DNA of 64,000 bases from assembly GCF_012113595.1 (NCBI RefSeq), contig NZ_CP050831.1, forward strand, positions 1,860,001-1,924,000, read 5' to 3'. Within the stretch, counting starts at the first letter, position 1; each line of letters opens with the position of its first letter. Below the pieces are notes generated by a model. That model saw only the letters and a list, made by a program, of their open reading frames with translations. It had not been told where the DNA came from and searched no databases. The stretch comes from Bacteroides faecium. GTDB lineage: Bacteria > Bacteroidota > Bacteroidia > Bacteroidales > Bacteroidaceae. Of this stretch, positions 1-8,334 are shown piece by piece. The translations under genes were made by a program, and so were the position numbers.

Positions 1-2
1 AC

Positions 3-779
3 GGGTATTATTTAATTTCTGCTTTGAATCCCACCACGCCGGGAACCGGAGGAGGATATGAATTCAATTATTATCAATCAGCCGTGTTTGATCTAAAGAA
101 AGAGGATGGTAACTCCCGATATGAGAATCTTTTAGTACTTGGTGCCGGTACTTCTTCTTCTTCGGATGGAACACAATATAATGGTTTGGCTACGACAGAA
201 ACCAACTTTCAGCCGGGTAAGAATTTCACTGTATCTGTATGCTATTGCTATAATATGGGATTTAATGTTTTTAATGGTGAAGGAGTTCTTTCGTTGGTAG
301 ATAAGAATGGTGTTTGGAAGGAAGATATTAGTAGTGGCACACTTCCTTTCGAAAATTTAGATGCTAATTATGGCAGGGGTTGGTCACGCATTCCTTGTCG
401 CATAACTCAACCGTTGGCAGCCGGAGATCGTATTTGGTTACGTTATCGAAGTACCGATCCTGATTCTCCTTCCGATTGGCAAAGAATGTTAGCTTATGAA
501 AGAGTTGTGTCCGAAATCATAGTCAAGGAACCGGGAATTGATGAAGTAACCTCTTTGTCTTATAACAAAAAGGATAAAATAATTCTGTTGAAGACGATAT
601 CGGAGGTAGCTTATAAACTTACATTGGGTGCGGCGCAAAAATTATCAGGAAAGACAACTGATGCCAAGCCGGAAATACGAATTGATACAAGTGCGTTGGC
701 TGCTGGAACCTATAAGTTGACTCTGGAAAAAGGGACTGATAAGAAAGAATTGAATTTTGTAATTGGAAACCAAAAATAA
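3..779 (+). CDS. C10 (streptopain-like) peptidase, C-terminal part only
   Basis: The frame is open from the window edge, so the true start lies upstream; the first visible start-like codon (TTG at 24) is internal. The segment begins GYYLISALNPTTPGTGGG, which resembles the end of the C10 peptidase domain of Bacteroides and Prevotella (the stretch after the NWGW motif). A beta-rich domain of about 170 residues follows, then a C-terminal beta-sandwich ending in a SALAAGTYKLTLEKG-like stretch often seen at the end of secreted Bacteroidota proteins. The catalytic Cys and His lie outside the window, so activity cannot be judged. It would be a secreted or surface cysteine protease. The next gene starts 5 bp after the stop and is probably cotranscribed. 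The family call rests on a short stretch and is moderate. Confidence 0.6.
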   Translation, partial: GYYLISALNPTTPGTGGGYEFNYYQSAVFDLKKEDGNSRYENLLVLGAGTSSSSDGTQYNGLATTETNFQPGKNFTVSVCYCYNMGFNVFNGEGVLSLVDKNGVWKEDISSGTLPFENLDANYGRGWSRIPCRITQPLAAGDRIWLRYRSTDPDSPSDWQRMLAYERVVSEIIVKEPGIDEVTSLSYNKKDKIILLKTISEVAYKLTLGAAQKLSGKTTDAKPEIRIDTSALAAGTYKLTLEKGTDKKELNFVIGNQK

Positions 780-784
780 TCGGT

Positions 785-1915
785 ATGAATAGAATGACTG
801 CTATACAAAGATATTTCTTACTTGTTCTCGTCTGCGCTGTTGTAGTCGCATGCAAGGATGACGACAAGGAGTATGTGGAAGAGCCTGCAACGGAAGTGAC
901 TTTTACTACAACAGTGCAAACACGTGCCGTTACTAATGTAGTTACGAAATTGGATGATGGCGATGCAATGAATGTATTTATGGCAGAGGAAACTGCGGAT
1001 GAGTCTCTGCAACAGGCAAGAAACTATAAGGCTGTTTGCCAAGGCGGAGTGTGGAAAGGAGTACCTGCCATAGAGTTTGGTAGTAGCGCAAAAGGCTATC
1101 TTTATGCTGTTTATCCCTATCAGGAGACGTCTGCGAAGATGAATGCTGTTCCGGTTGACATAACGAGTCAAACGGATTATCTTTACTCTGGTAACGGGGT
1201 TGCTGTCAGTCGCAATAACCCGAAAGTGGTTTTGACGATGAAACATGCTTTGGCTGCATTGGCTTTTAATATCAAAAATGATAATTATGCGGGAGAAGGT
1301 AAATTGGAACAGATCAGTATCAGTGGAAAACCGGTTTGTAAGTCAGGTACATTGGATGTGTCTTCGGGTGCTGTTAAGGGAACTGTTTCCGCAAAGTATG
1401 AGTATGCTTGCAATGTAAATATTCAGCAGAATGGATGGGAAGAAAATATTCCTGAGTTTTTCTGTATTCCTTTTGTCTCTTCCGGTTCGGATGTAACGGT
1501 TACTTTCAAAATTGATGGTGAAGATTACCCCTGCCAACTTCCGAAATATGGTGTTGCCGGCGGGATGAAGTATATCTTTTACCTGTCATTGACTGAAGGT
1601 AAATTGACCTTATTCCCGGAACAAACAAAGCAAATCTCCTTGAATGTTGACAGCGATTCTATGTCAATTCCCAATTATAGCTTGTTGAAAATAGTGCATG
1701 ACAATGCCCTTTTTATCTTGCCTTCCTTTAAAGGAGAGGGAATTGTAGGAACAATACTTTGGGGAGACGGAAAGAGTGAAGAATATGGCGCGACATCTGA
1801 ACATTCATACGAAAATGGACAGAGCCATACTGTAACTGTAGAGACTTGGGGAACTGAAGAAGTCTCATTGTCCAGTTTGGTTGGTATCTCTGAAATAGAT
1901 TTATCCGATTTTTAA
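785..1915 (+). CDS. Fimbrillin-family (Mfa-like) lipoprotein
   Basis: A 376-residue protein with a lipoprotein signal (hydrophobic segment 10-22 ending in VVVACK, lipid Cys at about 23). The body has the pattern of the Bacteroidota fimbrillin-like family: a threonine-rich start with an early VQTRA site, a middle region describing a beta-sandwich (LTMKHALAALAFNI is typical), and a second sandwich. Residues about 320-355 (ILWGDGKSEEYG followed by SHTVTVETWG) resemble a PKD-type or fimbrillin C-terminal domain. It is probably anchored in the outer membrane, or may be a pilus subunit or tip protein. No assembly genes accompany it. It lies 5 bp downstream of the C10 peptidase fragment, so a shared transcript is likely. 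Its ligand is unknown. Confidence 0.7.
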   Translation: MNRMTAIQRYFLLVLVCAVVVACKDDDKEYVEEPATEVTFTTTVQTRAVTNVVTKLDDGDAMNVFMAEETADESLQQARNYKAVCQGGVWKGVPAIEFGSSAKGYLYAVYPYQETSAKMNAVPVDITSQTDYLYSGNGVAVSRNNPKVVLTMKHALAALAFNIKNDNYAGEGKLEQISISGKPVCKSGTLDVSSGAVKGTVSAKYEYACNVNIQQNGWEENIPEFFCIPFVSSGSDVTVTFKIDGEDYPCQLPKYGVAGGMKYIFYLSLTEGKLTLFPEQTKQISLNVDSDSMSIPNYSLLKIVHDNALFILPSFKGEGIVGTILWGDGKSEEYGATSEHSYENGQSHTVTVETWGTEEVSLSSLVGISEIDLSDF

Positions 1916-1940
1916 GAGGGCTTCGGATTTTGAATGGCTT

Positions 1941-1985
1941 TAGCGCATGATAGATATAAAATCAGACTTTATCTATCATGCGCTA
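1941..1985. terminator. Bidirectional hairpin terminator between fimbrillin-like gene and corA
   Basis: A perfect 16-bp inverted repeat (arms 1941-1956 and 1970-1985, loop 13 nt) sits between two convergent genes. It has only short T runs, so it may end transcription from both sides or protect 3' ends. Confidence 0.75.
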
Positions 1986-1994
1986 TTCCTTTTA

Positions 1995-2924
1995 TCAGAA
2001 CCACTTAATCTTCCGGAATATCACGAACGCCATTGTAGACAATCCGATGGAGAAGAGTACAATCAGAGAAAAAGCGAAAGGAACTTCTTCTAAATGAATA
2101 TCCACATTCATGCCATAGAAACTGGCAATCAATGTCGGAAGCATCAAGACTATTGATAAGCTAGTCATACGCTTCATAATAGTATTCACATTATTCGAGA
2201 TAATGGAAGCAAAAGCATCCATTGTTCCCGTGAGAATATCGCTATAAATATTTACGGTATTAAGTGCTTGTTTTAATTCGATAATCACATCCTCTACCAG
2301 TTCCGTATCCAGATAATCCGTATCCTGGAAAATCGTTTTTAGTTTACCTATCATCACTTCGTTTCCCCGAATGGAAGTGTTGAAGTAAACCAGTGTTTTC
2401 TGCAATCTCATCAAGCGGAGCAGGTCTTCGTTACGAATACTACGCTCCAACTCCTTTTCTGCGGCACTGATATCCAAATTGATTTGTTTCAAATATTTCA
2501 GGAACCATACGGCAGAAGAGTAGATAAGCCGGAAAATTAAATCGAGCTTATTACGTACAACAATTCCTTTTCTGCGGGTATGTTCAATAAAATCCGGTAA
2601 TAAATCAGTGTTATGATAACAGACCGATACAATAATTTCATTGTTCGTGATTATGCCAATCGGAACAGTACCGAAAGGCAGACTACCGTCCTGCTTGTTC
2701 TGCACGGGAATACGTAGAATGGTAAGCAACCAGTTACCTTCCGTGTCCGTACGCGGACGTTCGTCCGTATCGGCTATGTCGTCAAGAAATGATTCGGGAA
2801 CATTGAGCGTTTTGGTCAGAAATTCAAAGTCATCATCATTCGGGCATACTACGTTTACCCAGCTGTTAGGAAGCCATTGTGTTTTTTCCACAAAGCCAGC
2901 TTCACAATAAAGATACGTTCTCAT
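1995..2924 (-). CDS. corA: CorA-family divalent cation transporter
   Basis: A 309-residue inner-membrane channel for Mg2+ (or Co2+/Ni2+) of the CorA family. The N-terminal cytoplasmic alpha/beta domain covers about residues 1-140 and a long helical stalk about 145-250. Two C-terminal membrane segments lie at about 252-272 and 283-302. The family signature GMN is at residues 271-273, at the end of the first segment, and the protein ends in the basic tail RKIKWF. The length is typical. The gene stands alone, facing the fimbrillin-like gene across a hairpin. Transport specificity cannot be read from the sequence. Confidence 0.9.
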   Translation of the reverse strand: MRTYLYCEAGFVEKTQWLPNSWVNVVCPNDDDFEFLTKTLNVPESFLDDIADTDERPRTDTEGNWLLTILRIPVQNKQDGSLPFGTVPIGIITNNEIIVSVCYHNTDLLPDFIEHTRRKGIVVRNKLDLIFRLIYSSAVWFLKYLKQINLDISAAEKELERSIRNEDLLRLMRLQKTLVYFNTSIRGNEVMIGKLKTIFQDTDYLDTELVEDVIIELKQALNTVNIYSDILTGTMDAFASIISNNVNTIMKRMTSLSIVLMLPTLIASFYGMNVDIHLEEVPFAFSLIVLFSIGLSTMAFVIFRKIKWF

Positions 2925-3051
2925 CTTATTGTCTCCTTTCGTTGTTTAGCACGAGCAGAGACACCAGTTTGCAATGACTCTGTTCGCTTTAATTAATACT
3001 AGTTGTGCACGTTCGCGGGTTTGAATCGTCCATATTTCTATGATTTAATTT

Positions 3052-3109
3052 AAAAGCGGTGCAAAGGTACGGAAAATCGAGCTGGCTTCCATCCTTTTGC
3101 ACCGCTTTT
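3052..3109 (-). terminator. Hairpin downstream of the TlpA-type gene
   Basis: Inverted repeat with 14-bp arms (3052-3065 and 3096-3109) around a 30-nt loop. It follows the leftward TlpA-type gene and is flanked by A/T runs, so it can act as its terminator. The loop also holds TACCTTTG on the minus strand (3062-3069), a match to the Bacteroides -7 element that could serve corA; no convincing -33 element was found. Confidence 0.5.
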
Positions 3110-3137
3110 TTATAATTTCTGCTATTTCTGTTTACAT

Positions 3138-5624
3138 TTACTTTACATCCTGTTGGTGTTCTGTTGATTCAGAAGTACCGAAACGTTTCTTCAGATATTG
3201 TCCAATAGTATGGCTTCCTAAATTTTTTTTAGAGATGCTGCCGTCTTTTTCAACCAGTTCATAATGGGGAATACCGTTGAAATGGAAAAGTTGGCGTAGG
3301 TAATTATATTCTGTTCCTGTGACATAATAACTTGCTTCTCCTTTCAGGTTCTTTTCTACATATTGTTTGTAGGCTCCGGCAGGAGATTCTCGTTCTCCGG
3401 TGATATAAATAAATTGAAACTCCGGGTGATTTTTGTATTTCTTGCGCAAGTCTGCCGTCGCTTCTATTCCGCCCCGGCAAGGGCCGCAGGTTGTTGCCCA
3501 AAAGTCGACAAACAGAACTTTGCCTGGATGATTCTTGATGATATTGCGGAAAATGTCGGTTGCTTTGCCTTCCGGAAGCTGATAGGATGAGGCTTCTTTT
3601 GAAGGATAAGCATTCTCAAATACTTGCTCTGCTTCGGCTGCCAGGAATGCATCAGTGAGATTCTGTTTAAGGTTGTCTACGTATTCGCGGGCAATTGTTT
3701 TTGTTTTTATATTTTGTAGATTAAAAGTAAGGCTACGTACTTTAGCTATTTGCCATAGGAAAGGATTGGTGTCACCCCATAGCCGGGCAATTATGGCATC
3801 TTTCTTTTCTACATATTTTTGCTCCATTGCCATGCTTGCTCTATCACTTTCTTGCTGCGATTCTTCTTCTTGAGATATTTTCTGTTTTTTAGTATAGTCT
3901 ATGTATTCTTTTACTAGCTTCTCTTCCTGTTTAAATAGGGTATTAGTTATCATATCCTCTTCCTGAAGTTCTGCAAGCGTTATTCTTACTTTTTGCCCGG
4001 CAAGTTCTTCATGCTTCTGTCTTAATTCTTCTTGTCCTGCATTCAGTTTCACCCCTTTTTCTTTGAGAAATGATAAAAGAGGCTTTTGTGGATAAGTGAA
4101 AGAAATGTATATCGAATTATCGACTTCGTCCGAATATGCCTTTCGAAGTGGAGTCATGTATTCAAAGCGGTTGATGAAGTTGTCTGCTCTCTCATCTGCA
4201 AGAACAGTTTTATCGTCAAGTGGCATTTTCTTTAGAAAATCGTAGAATGAATCATCAGCTTTGATTTTCAAGACTTGATTGGCTGTGTCTTGTTGGGCAT
4301 AATAATCTCTGCTCATTTCAAAATCTAAGAATGCATTCCCTGTTTGTAGTTTTACTTTATTCTTAATTAAGCAAATAGCTTTTGGAGAAGGTTGGTAGAT
4401 TTGGCATACGGAATCAGCAACATGTTGCCATTGTGCGATAATAGGCCTCATATGTTCCTTGTATTGGTTGGGAGTAAGTGTCTTTTGTGATTTGGATAAA
4501 TCCCCATAACCGTAAGTAATTAATTTACTAAAATCGGATAGTATATAAGAAAGGGGAGCTGACGGCCCCATGTATGCTGTATTGTTAATGGGGAAATTAT
4601 AGTCGCGTGCACGACTTCGTGCCATTAGCTCTTCCCAGTCAATGTACATGGTGAGAGTTTGTCCGGGTTCAATGTAGAAGGGAATCCAGTTGTTATTGAG
4701 GGTTAATGATTGCTCTAGCGGATGATTAATAACGAATTTACATGTGAAACTTCCATCTTTTGCTATTTGTAGGACAGTCGGATAGTCTTCGCGGGTGATT
4801 TCATTAGACAGGTAAATCAGTCCTGTTTCAAACCCTAGTCGTGGGTCATATCCATCGATATAGCCTTGCAGATAAGTGGTATCTTTATGGAAGAATTGTT
4901 GAAAACCGTTATCTGGTTCAATGGTGCTTATAGCCCCTTTTTGGCGGGTATATAGCAACTCGTTTGCTCTGTCTGTTTTTATTGCACAGTTACCATTTTT
5001 CTGTGGAGTTATCAGTAGCGTACTGATATCGTCACTTTGCTTGTCTTTGACGGTAATCTCAATTCGTTTCCCCTTCTTGCGGACACTTTCATTGGTATAT
5101 ATCCGATTATTCATAATAGTGATTGAATCATAAATCCCATATTCCCACCGACCGGGATTGTCCTTTTTGAACCAGTTGCCTTTGATGGCTGTTAGTAGAG
5201 GGATTTTCTTTCCTTTTTGTGGGGTTAAAGAGATGTCGTATGTATTCCATTCCGTAGATTCTCCCGAGCTCATAAAGTGGATAGTCTCGGTTTCCTTTGG
5301 CAGTGGCTCAAAAATGAGGACGAAATCCTTCTCTCCTGAATCCGGCATATAGACCTGTTTCTTAATTTCGATTCCTTCGGCACTTTTGAACATGTATTTC
5401 TTGCCGGTTGCGACATCTACCAAATAATCATCTCCGTCTAGGCTTATCCACCAGTGTGGACGGAAGATGGCATGTACATATATTCGTGTGTTTTCGGGTG
5501 TGCGCTCTATGCGGGTAATATTGATAATACTTCCCGAACGGGCTTTAAAAGGCGGATTGTCGATTGTTTGTGCACTGAGTATGCCCGTTAACATAAGTAA
5601 GATGCAAAGTAGAGTTGTTCTCAT
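3138..5624 (-). CDS. Large TlpA-like thioredoxin-fold protein, exported
   Basis: The start is placed at the ATG 5624-5622, because the peptide from there (MRTTLLCILLMLTGILSAQ) is a clean signal peptide; the longer frame adds 11 residues. The protein is 828 residues. About 680 residues of beta-rich and then helical, charged sequence precede a C-terminal TlpA/ResA-like thioredoxin domain with VDFWATTCGPCRGG (redox pair Cys713 and Cys716) and a cis-proline motif GIPHYEL. Such long TlpA proteins are frequent in Bacteroides, and their N-terminal part is not understood. It probably acts in the periplasm as a thiol-disulfide reductase. No partner gene lies next to it, so the substrate is unknown. 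Confidence 0.75.
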   Translation of the reverse strand: MRTTLLCILLMLTGILSAQTIDNPPFKARSGSIINITRIERTPENTRIYVHAIFRPHWWISLDGDDYLVDVATGKKYMFKSAEGIEIKKQVYMPDSGEKDFVLIFEPLPKETETIHFMSSGESTEWNTYDISLTPQKGKKIPLLTAIKGNWFKKDNPGRWEYGIYDSITIMNNRIYTNESVRKKGKRIEITVKDKQSDDISTLLITPQKNGNCAIKTDRANELLYTRQKGAISTIEPDNGFQQFFHKDTTYLQGYIDGYDPRLGFETGLIYLSNEITREDYPTVLQIAKDGSFTCKFVINHPLEQSLTLNNNWIPFYIEPGQTLTMYIDWEELMARSRARDYNFPINNTAYMGPSAPLSYILSDFSKLITYGYGDLSKSQKTLTPNQYKEHMRPIIAQWQHVADSVCQIYQPSPKAICLIKNKVKLQTGNAFLDFEMSRDYYAQQDTANQVLKIKADDSFYDFLKKMPLDDKTVLADERADNFINRFEYMTPLRKAYSDEVDNSIYISFTYPQKPLLSFLKEKGVKLNAGQEELRQKHEELAGQKVRITLAELQEEDMITNTLFKQEEKLVKEYIDYTKKQKISQEEESQQESDRASMAMEQKYVEKKDAIIARLWGDTNPFLWQIAKVRSLTFNLQNIKTKTIAREYVDNLKQNLTDAFLAAEAEQVFENAYPSKEASSYQLPEGKATDIFRNIIKNHPGKVLFVDFWATTCGPCRGGIEATADLRKKYKNHPEFQFIYITGERESPAGAYKQYVEKNLKGEASYYVTGTEYNYLRQLFHFNGIPHYELVEKDGSISKKNLGSHTIGQYLKKRFGTSESTEHQQDVK

Positions 5625-5749
5625 AATAGTAGTTTTTTGATGAAAGTGTTTAATCATATTCTTACAAAGTAAGAAAAATATCCATAGCCTTGTACTCTTT
5701 TACTCTCTAACTTAACATAGATTAAACGTTTACATAACTATCTTTTTCG

Positions 5750-5757
5750 TACCTTTG
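5750..5757 (+). promoter_or_regulatory. Candidate promoter -7 element of gpmI
   Basis: TACCTTTG matches the Bacteroides -7 consensus TAnnTTTG and lies 40 bp upstream of the gpmI start. The -33 element is poor (a GTTTAC about 17-20 bp upstream). Confidence 0.5.
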
Positions 5758-5797
5758 CGCCCGAAAATCAGAGTGATAATTTAAATATTGAAATATT

Positions 5798-7312
5798 ATG
5801 AGCAAGAAAGCCCTTTTAATGATCCTCGATGGTTGGGGATTAGGCGACCAAAAGAAAGACGACGTAATCTTCAACACTCCCACTCCTTACTGGGATTATC
5901 TGACAACTACTTATCCTCACTCTCAGCTTCAGGCAAGCGGTGAAAACGTTGGTTTGCCCGACGGACAGATGGGTAACTCTGAGGTAGGTCACTTGAATAT
6001 TGGTGCCGGACGCGTGGTTTATCAGGATTTGGTGAAAATCAACCGTGCATGTGCGGACAACAGTATCCTGAAGAATCCTGAAGTCGTTTCTGCTTTCTCT
6101 TATGCAAAAGAAAACGGAAAGAGCGTTCACTTCATGGGATTGACTTCCAACGGTGGCGTACACAGTTCACTCGTCCACCTCTTCAAACTTTGCGACATCG
6201 CTAAAGAATACAATATCGACAATACATTCATCCACTGTTTCATGGATGGTCGTGACACCGACCCGAAGAGCGGTAAGGGCTTTATCGAAGAACTTTCTGC
6301 ACACTGCGAGAAATCAGCAGGAAAGATAGCTTCTATCATCGGCCGTTATTACGCTATGGACCGTGACAAACGTTGGGAACGTGTAAAAGAAGCATATGAC
6401 CTGTTGGTAAACGGTGAAGGAAAGAAAGCTGCCGACATGGTTCAGGCAATGCAGGAATCATATGATGAAGGCGTGACAGACGAATTTATCAAACCGATTG
6501 CAAATGCGAACGTTGACGGAACAATCAAGGAAGGTGATGTCGTTATCTTCTTCAACTACCGTAACGACCGTGCAAAAGAGTTGACCGTCGTACTGACTCA
6601 GCAAGATATGCCGGAAGCAGGTATGCATACAATCCCGGGACTGCAATTTTACTGCATGACTCCGTATGATGCTTCTTTCAAGGGTGTTCATATCCTGTTC
6701 GATAAAGAAAACGTATCCAATACTTTGGGTGAGTATCTTTCTGCTAACGGAAAGAGCCAGCTTCATATCGCTGAAACGGAAAAGTATGCCCATGTGACAT
6801 TCTTCTTCAACGGTGGTCGTGAAACTCCGTTTGACAAGGAAGAACGTATCCTCGTTCCGTCTCCGAAGGTGGCTACTTACGACTTGAAGCCGGAGATGAG
6901 TGCCTACGAAGTAAAAGATAAATTGGTGGCTGCCATCAACGGAAACAAATATGACTTCATTGTAGTGAACTTCGCTAACGGTGATATGGTAGGCCATACC
7001 GGTATTTACGAAGCTATCGAGAAAGCTGTTGTTGCGGTAGATGCTTGCGTGAAGGATGTAATCGAAGCTGCTAAAGCACAGGATTATGAAGCAATCATCA
7101 TTGCTGACCACGGTAACGCTGACCGCGCTTTGAACGAAGACGGTACTCCGAACACTGCTCACTCTCTGAACCCTGTTCCTTGCGTTTACGTAACCGAGAA
7201 CAAGGCTGCGAAAGTAGAAAACGGCCGTTTGGCTGACGTTGCTCCGACTATCTTGAAGATCATGGGGCTGGAAGTTCCGGCTGAAATGGACGGAAACGTA
7301 TTGATTAAGTAA
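5798..7312 (+). CDS. gpmI: 2,3-bisphosphoglycerate-independent phosphoglycerate mutase
   Basis: A 504-residue cytoplasmic glycolytic enzyme that interconverts 3- and 2-phosphoglycerate with two Mn2+ ions. The N-terminal metal motif MILDGWG is at residues 8-14. The phosphorylated serine lies in GNSEVGHLNIGAG (Ser61). The second metal cluster is in the C-terminal part (NFANGDMVGHTG and IIADHGNAD). The length agrees with the family (about 505-515). Codon use is that of a well-expressed gene. A strong terminator follows, so it seems to be transcribed alone. Confidence 0.97.
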   Translation: MSKKALLMILDGWGLGDQKKDDVIFNTPTPYWDYLTTTYPHSQLQASGENVGLPDGQMGNSEVGHLNIGAGRVVYQDLVKINRACADNSILKNPEVVSAFSYAKENGKSVHFMGLTSNGGVHSSLVHLFKLCDIAKEYNIDNTFIHCFMDGRDTDPKSGKGFIEELSAHCEKSAGKIASIIGRYYAMDRDKRWERVKEAYDLLVNGEGKKAADMVQAMQESYDEGVTDEFIKPIANANVDGTIKEGDVVIFFNYRNDRAKELTVVLTQQDMPEAGMHTIPGLQFYCMTPYDASFKGVHILFDKENVSNTLGEYLSANGKSQLHIAETEKYAHVTFFFNGGRETPFDKEERILVPSPKVATYDLKPEMSAYEVKDKLVAAINGNKYDFIVVNFANGDMVGHTGIYEAIEKAVVAVDACVKDVIEAAKAQDYEAIIIADHGNADRALNEDGTPNTAHSLNPVPCVYVTENKAAKVENGRLADVAPTILKIMGLEVPAEMDGNVLIK

Positions 7313-7333
7313 TTTAGATTTCTATAACCGGGA

Positions 7334-7359
7334 GGGCGGAGTACTACTCCGCCCTTTTT
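7334..7359 (+). terminator. Intrinsic terminator after gpmI
   Basis: A 9-bp GC-rich stem (7334-7342 with 7346-7354), 3-nt loop, followed by TTTTT. It lies 21 bp after the gpmI stop. Confidence 0.85.
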
Positions 7360-7378
7360 GTCTTACGTAAGTTTTAAT

Positions 7379-7960
7379 ATGATACAGATTGGTGATGTAG
7401 TAGTGTCTATTGATGTCTTTCAGGCAAAGTTTCTTTGCAATCTGGATGCTTGTAAAGGGGAGTGTTGCATTGAGGGTGATGCAGGCGCGCCTGTGGGACT
7501 GGATGAAGTGGAGAAATTGGAAGAAGTGTTGCCGGTTATTTGGGATGAACTGGCACCCGAAGCCCGTGCAATCATAGAGAAGCAAGGGGTGGTGTATACA
7601 GATGAAGAGGGTGACCTGGTTACTTCAATTGTGAATAATAAGGACTGCGTCTTTACCTGTTATGATGAAAAAGGATGTTGCTATTGTGCTATTGAGAAGG
7701 CATACAGGGAAGGTAAAACAGATTTTTATAAACCGGTGTCCTGCCATCTTTATCCCATCCGAATCGGCGATTACGGGGTTTATAAGGCGGTAAATTATCA
7801 CCGTTGGGACGTATGTAAGGCAGCAGTTTTACTGGGCAAAAAAGAGAATCTTCCTGTCTATCAATTCCTGAAAGAGCCTTTAATCCGTAAATTCGGTGAG
7901 GAGTGGTACAAAGAACTGGAAGTTGTGGCCGAAGAACTGAAGAAACAACATCTCATCTAG
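7379..7960 (+). CDS. DUF3109 family cysteine-rich protein
   Basis: Start set at the ATG 7379 (MIQIGDVVVSIDVF); an upstream in-frame start at 7358 lies inside the gpmI terminator. The protein is 193 residues. It has clustered cysteines: CNLDACKGECC near the N-terminus, CVFTCYDEKGCCYC in the middle, then SCHLYPI and DVCKAA. This pattern is typical of DUF3109, related to YkgJ-type zinc or iron-sulfur proteins, and suggests metal binding. Its biochemical role is unknown. It lies directly after gpmI but behind a terminator, so it probably has its own promoter. Confidence 0.8.
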   Translation: MIQIGDVVVSIDVFQAKFLCNLDACKGECCIEGDAGAPVGLDEVEKLEEVLPVIWDELAPEARAIIEKQGVVYTDEEGDLVTSIVNNKDCVFTCYDEKGCCYCAIEKAYREGKTDFYKPVSCHLYPIRIGDYGVYKAVNYHRWDVCKAAVLLGKKENLPVYQFLKEPLIRKFGEEWYKELEVVAEELKKQHLI

Positions 7961-8163
7961 GATTTTCGTCTCTTACGGATACAATATACCTGATATAGCA
8001 ATATACACAAGGCGGTTACTATTCCGCAGGATGGTGCAATCCATGCTTCCGGATGAATGATAATCAGGAAAATACAGGTGACGATAACACAGGAAGTCAG
8101 AACAATAAGAAACAATCTCATCTTTGCAAGTAAGGGATTAGGAATCGTAGTTTTCAATTTCAT
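7957..8163 (-). CDS. Small two-helix membrane protein, hypothetical
   Basis: A 68-residue frame with two hydrophobic segments (about 16-36 and 42-61) and a basic end RKRRKS, which would sit in the cytoplasm. It overlaps the DUF3109 stop by 4 bp in convergent orientation. Nothing identifies its function. The amphipathic composition and the otherwise empty space favour a real gene, but this is uncertain. Confidence 0.5.
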   Translation of the reverse strand: MKLKTTIPNPLLAKMRLFLIVLTSCVIVTCIFLIIIHPEAWIAPSCGIVTALCILLYQVYCIRKRRKS

Positions 8164-8257
8164 AGTTGCTGTGTATTTGGTTTTTATGCAAGATAGGCAT
8201 TTTGCCCGGAAATTGTTTCTGTTGTTAGGTTTTATTAAGAGATGGACATAGATACGG

Positions 8258-8301
8258 AAATGCCGGTACTGAAAGGTGAATCTTTCAGACCGGCATTTTT
8301 T
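8258..8301. terminator. Hairpin terminator downstream of the GH3 gene
   Basis: Near-perfect stem with a one-base bulge (8258-8275 with 8282-8298), with TTTTTT on the plus side. It closes the leftward glucan operon and may work in both directions. Confidence 0.7.
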
Positions 8302-8334
8302 GAGATGAATGAAATGTAAGTTTTAATCAAATGA

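Noticed and set aside
3062..3069. Full promoter for corA
   Set aside because: TACCTTTG is present, but no TTTG lies 19 bp upstream and the distance to the start is 138 bp; only mentioned with the hairpin.
6458..7162. 234-residue minus-strand frame in gpmI
   Set aside because: It is entirely antisense to a highly conserved enzyme and has no protein-like features.
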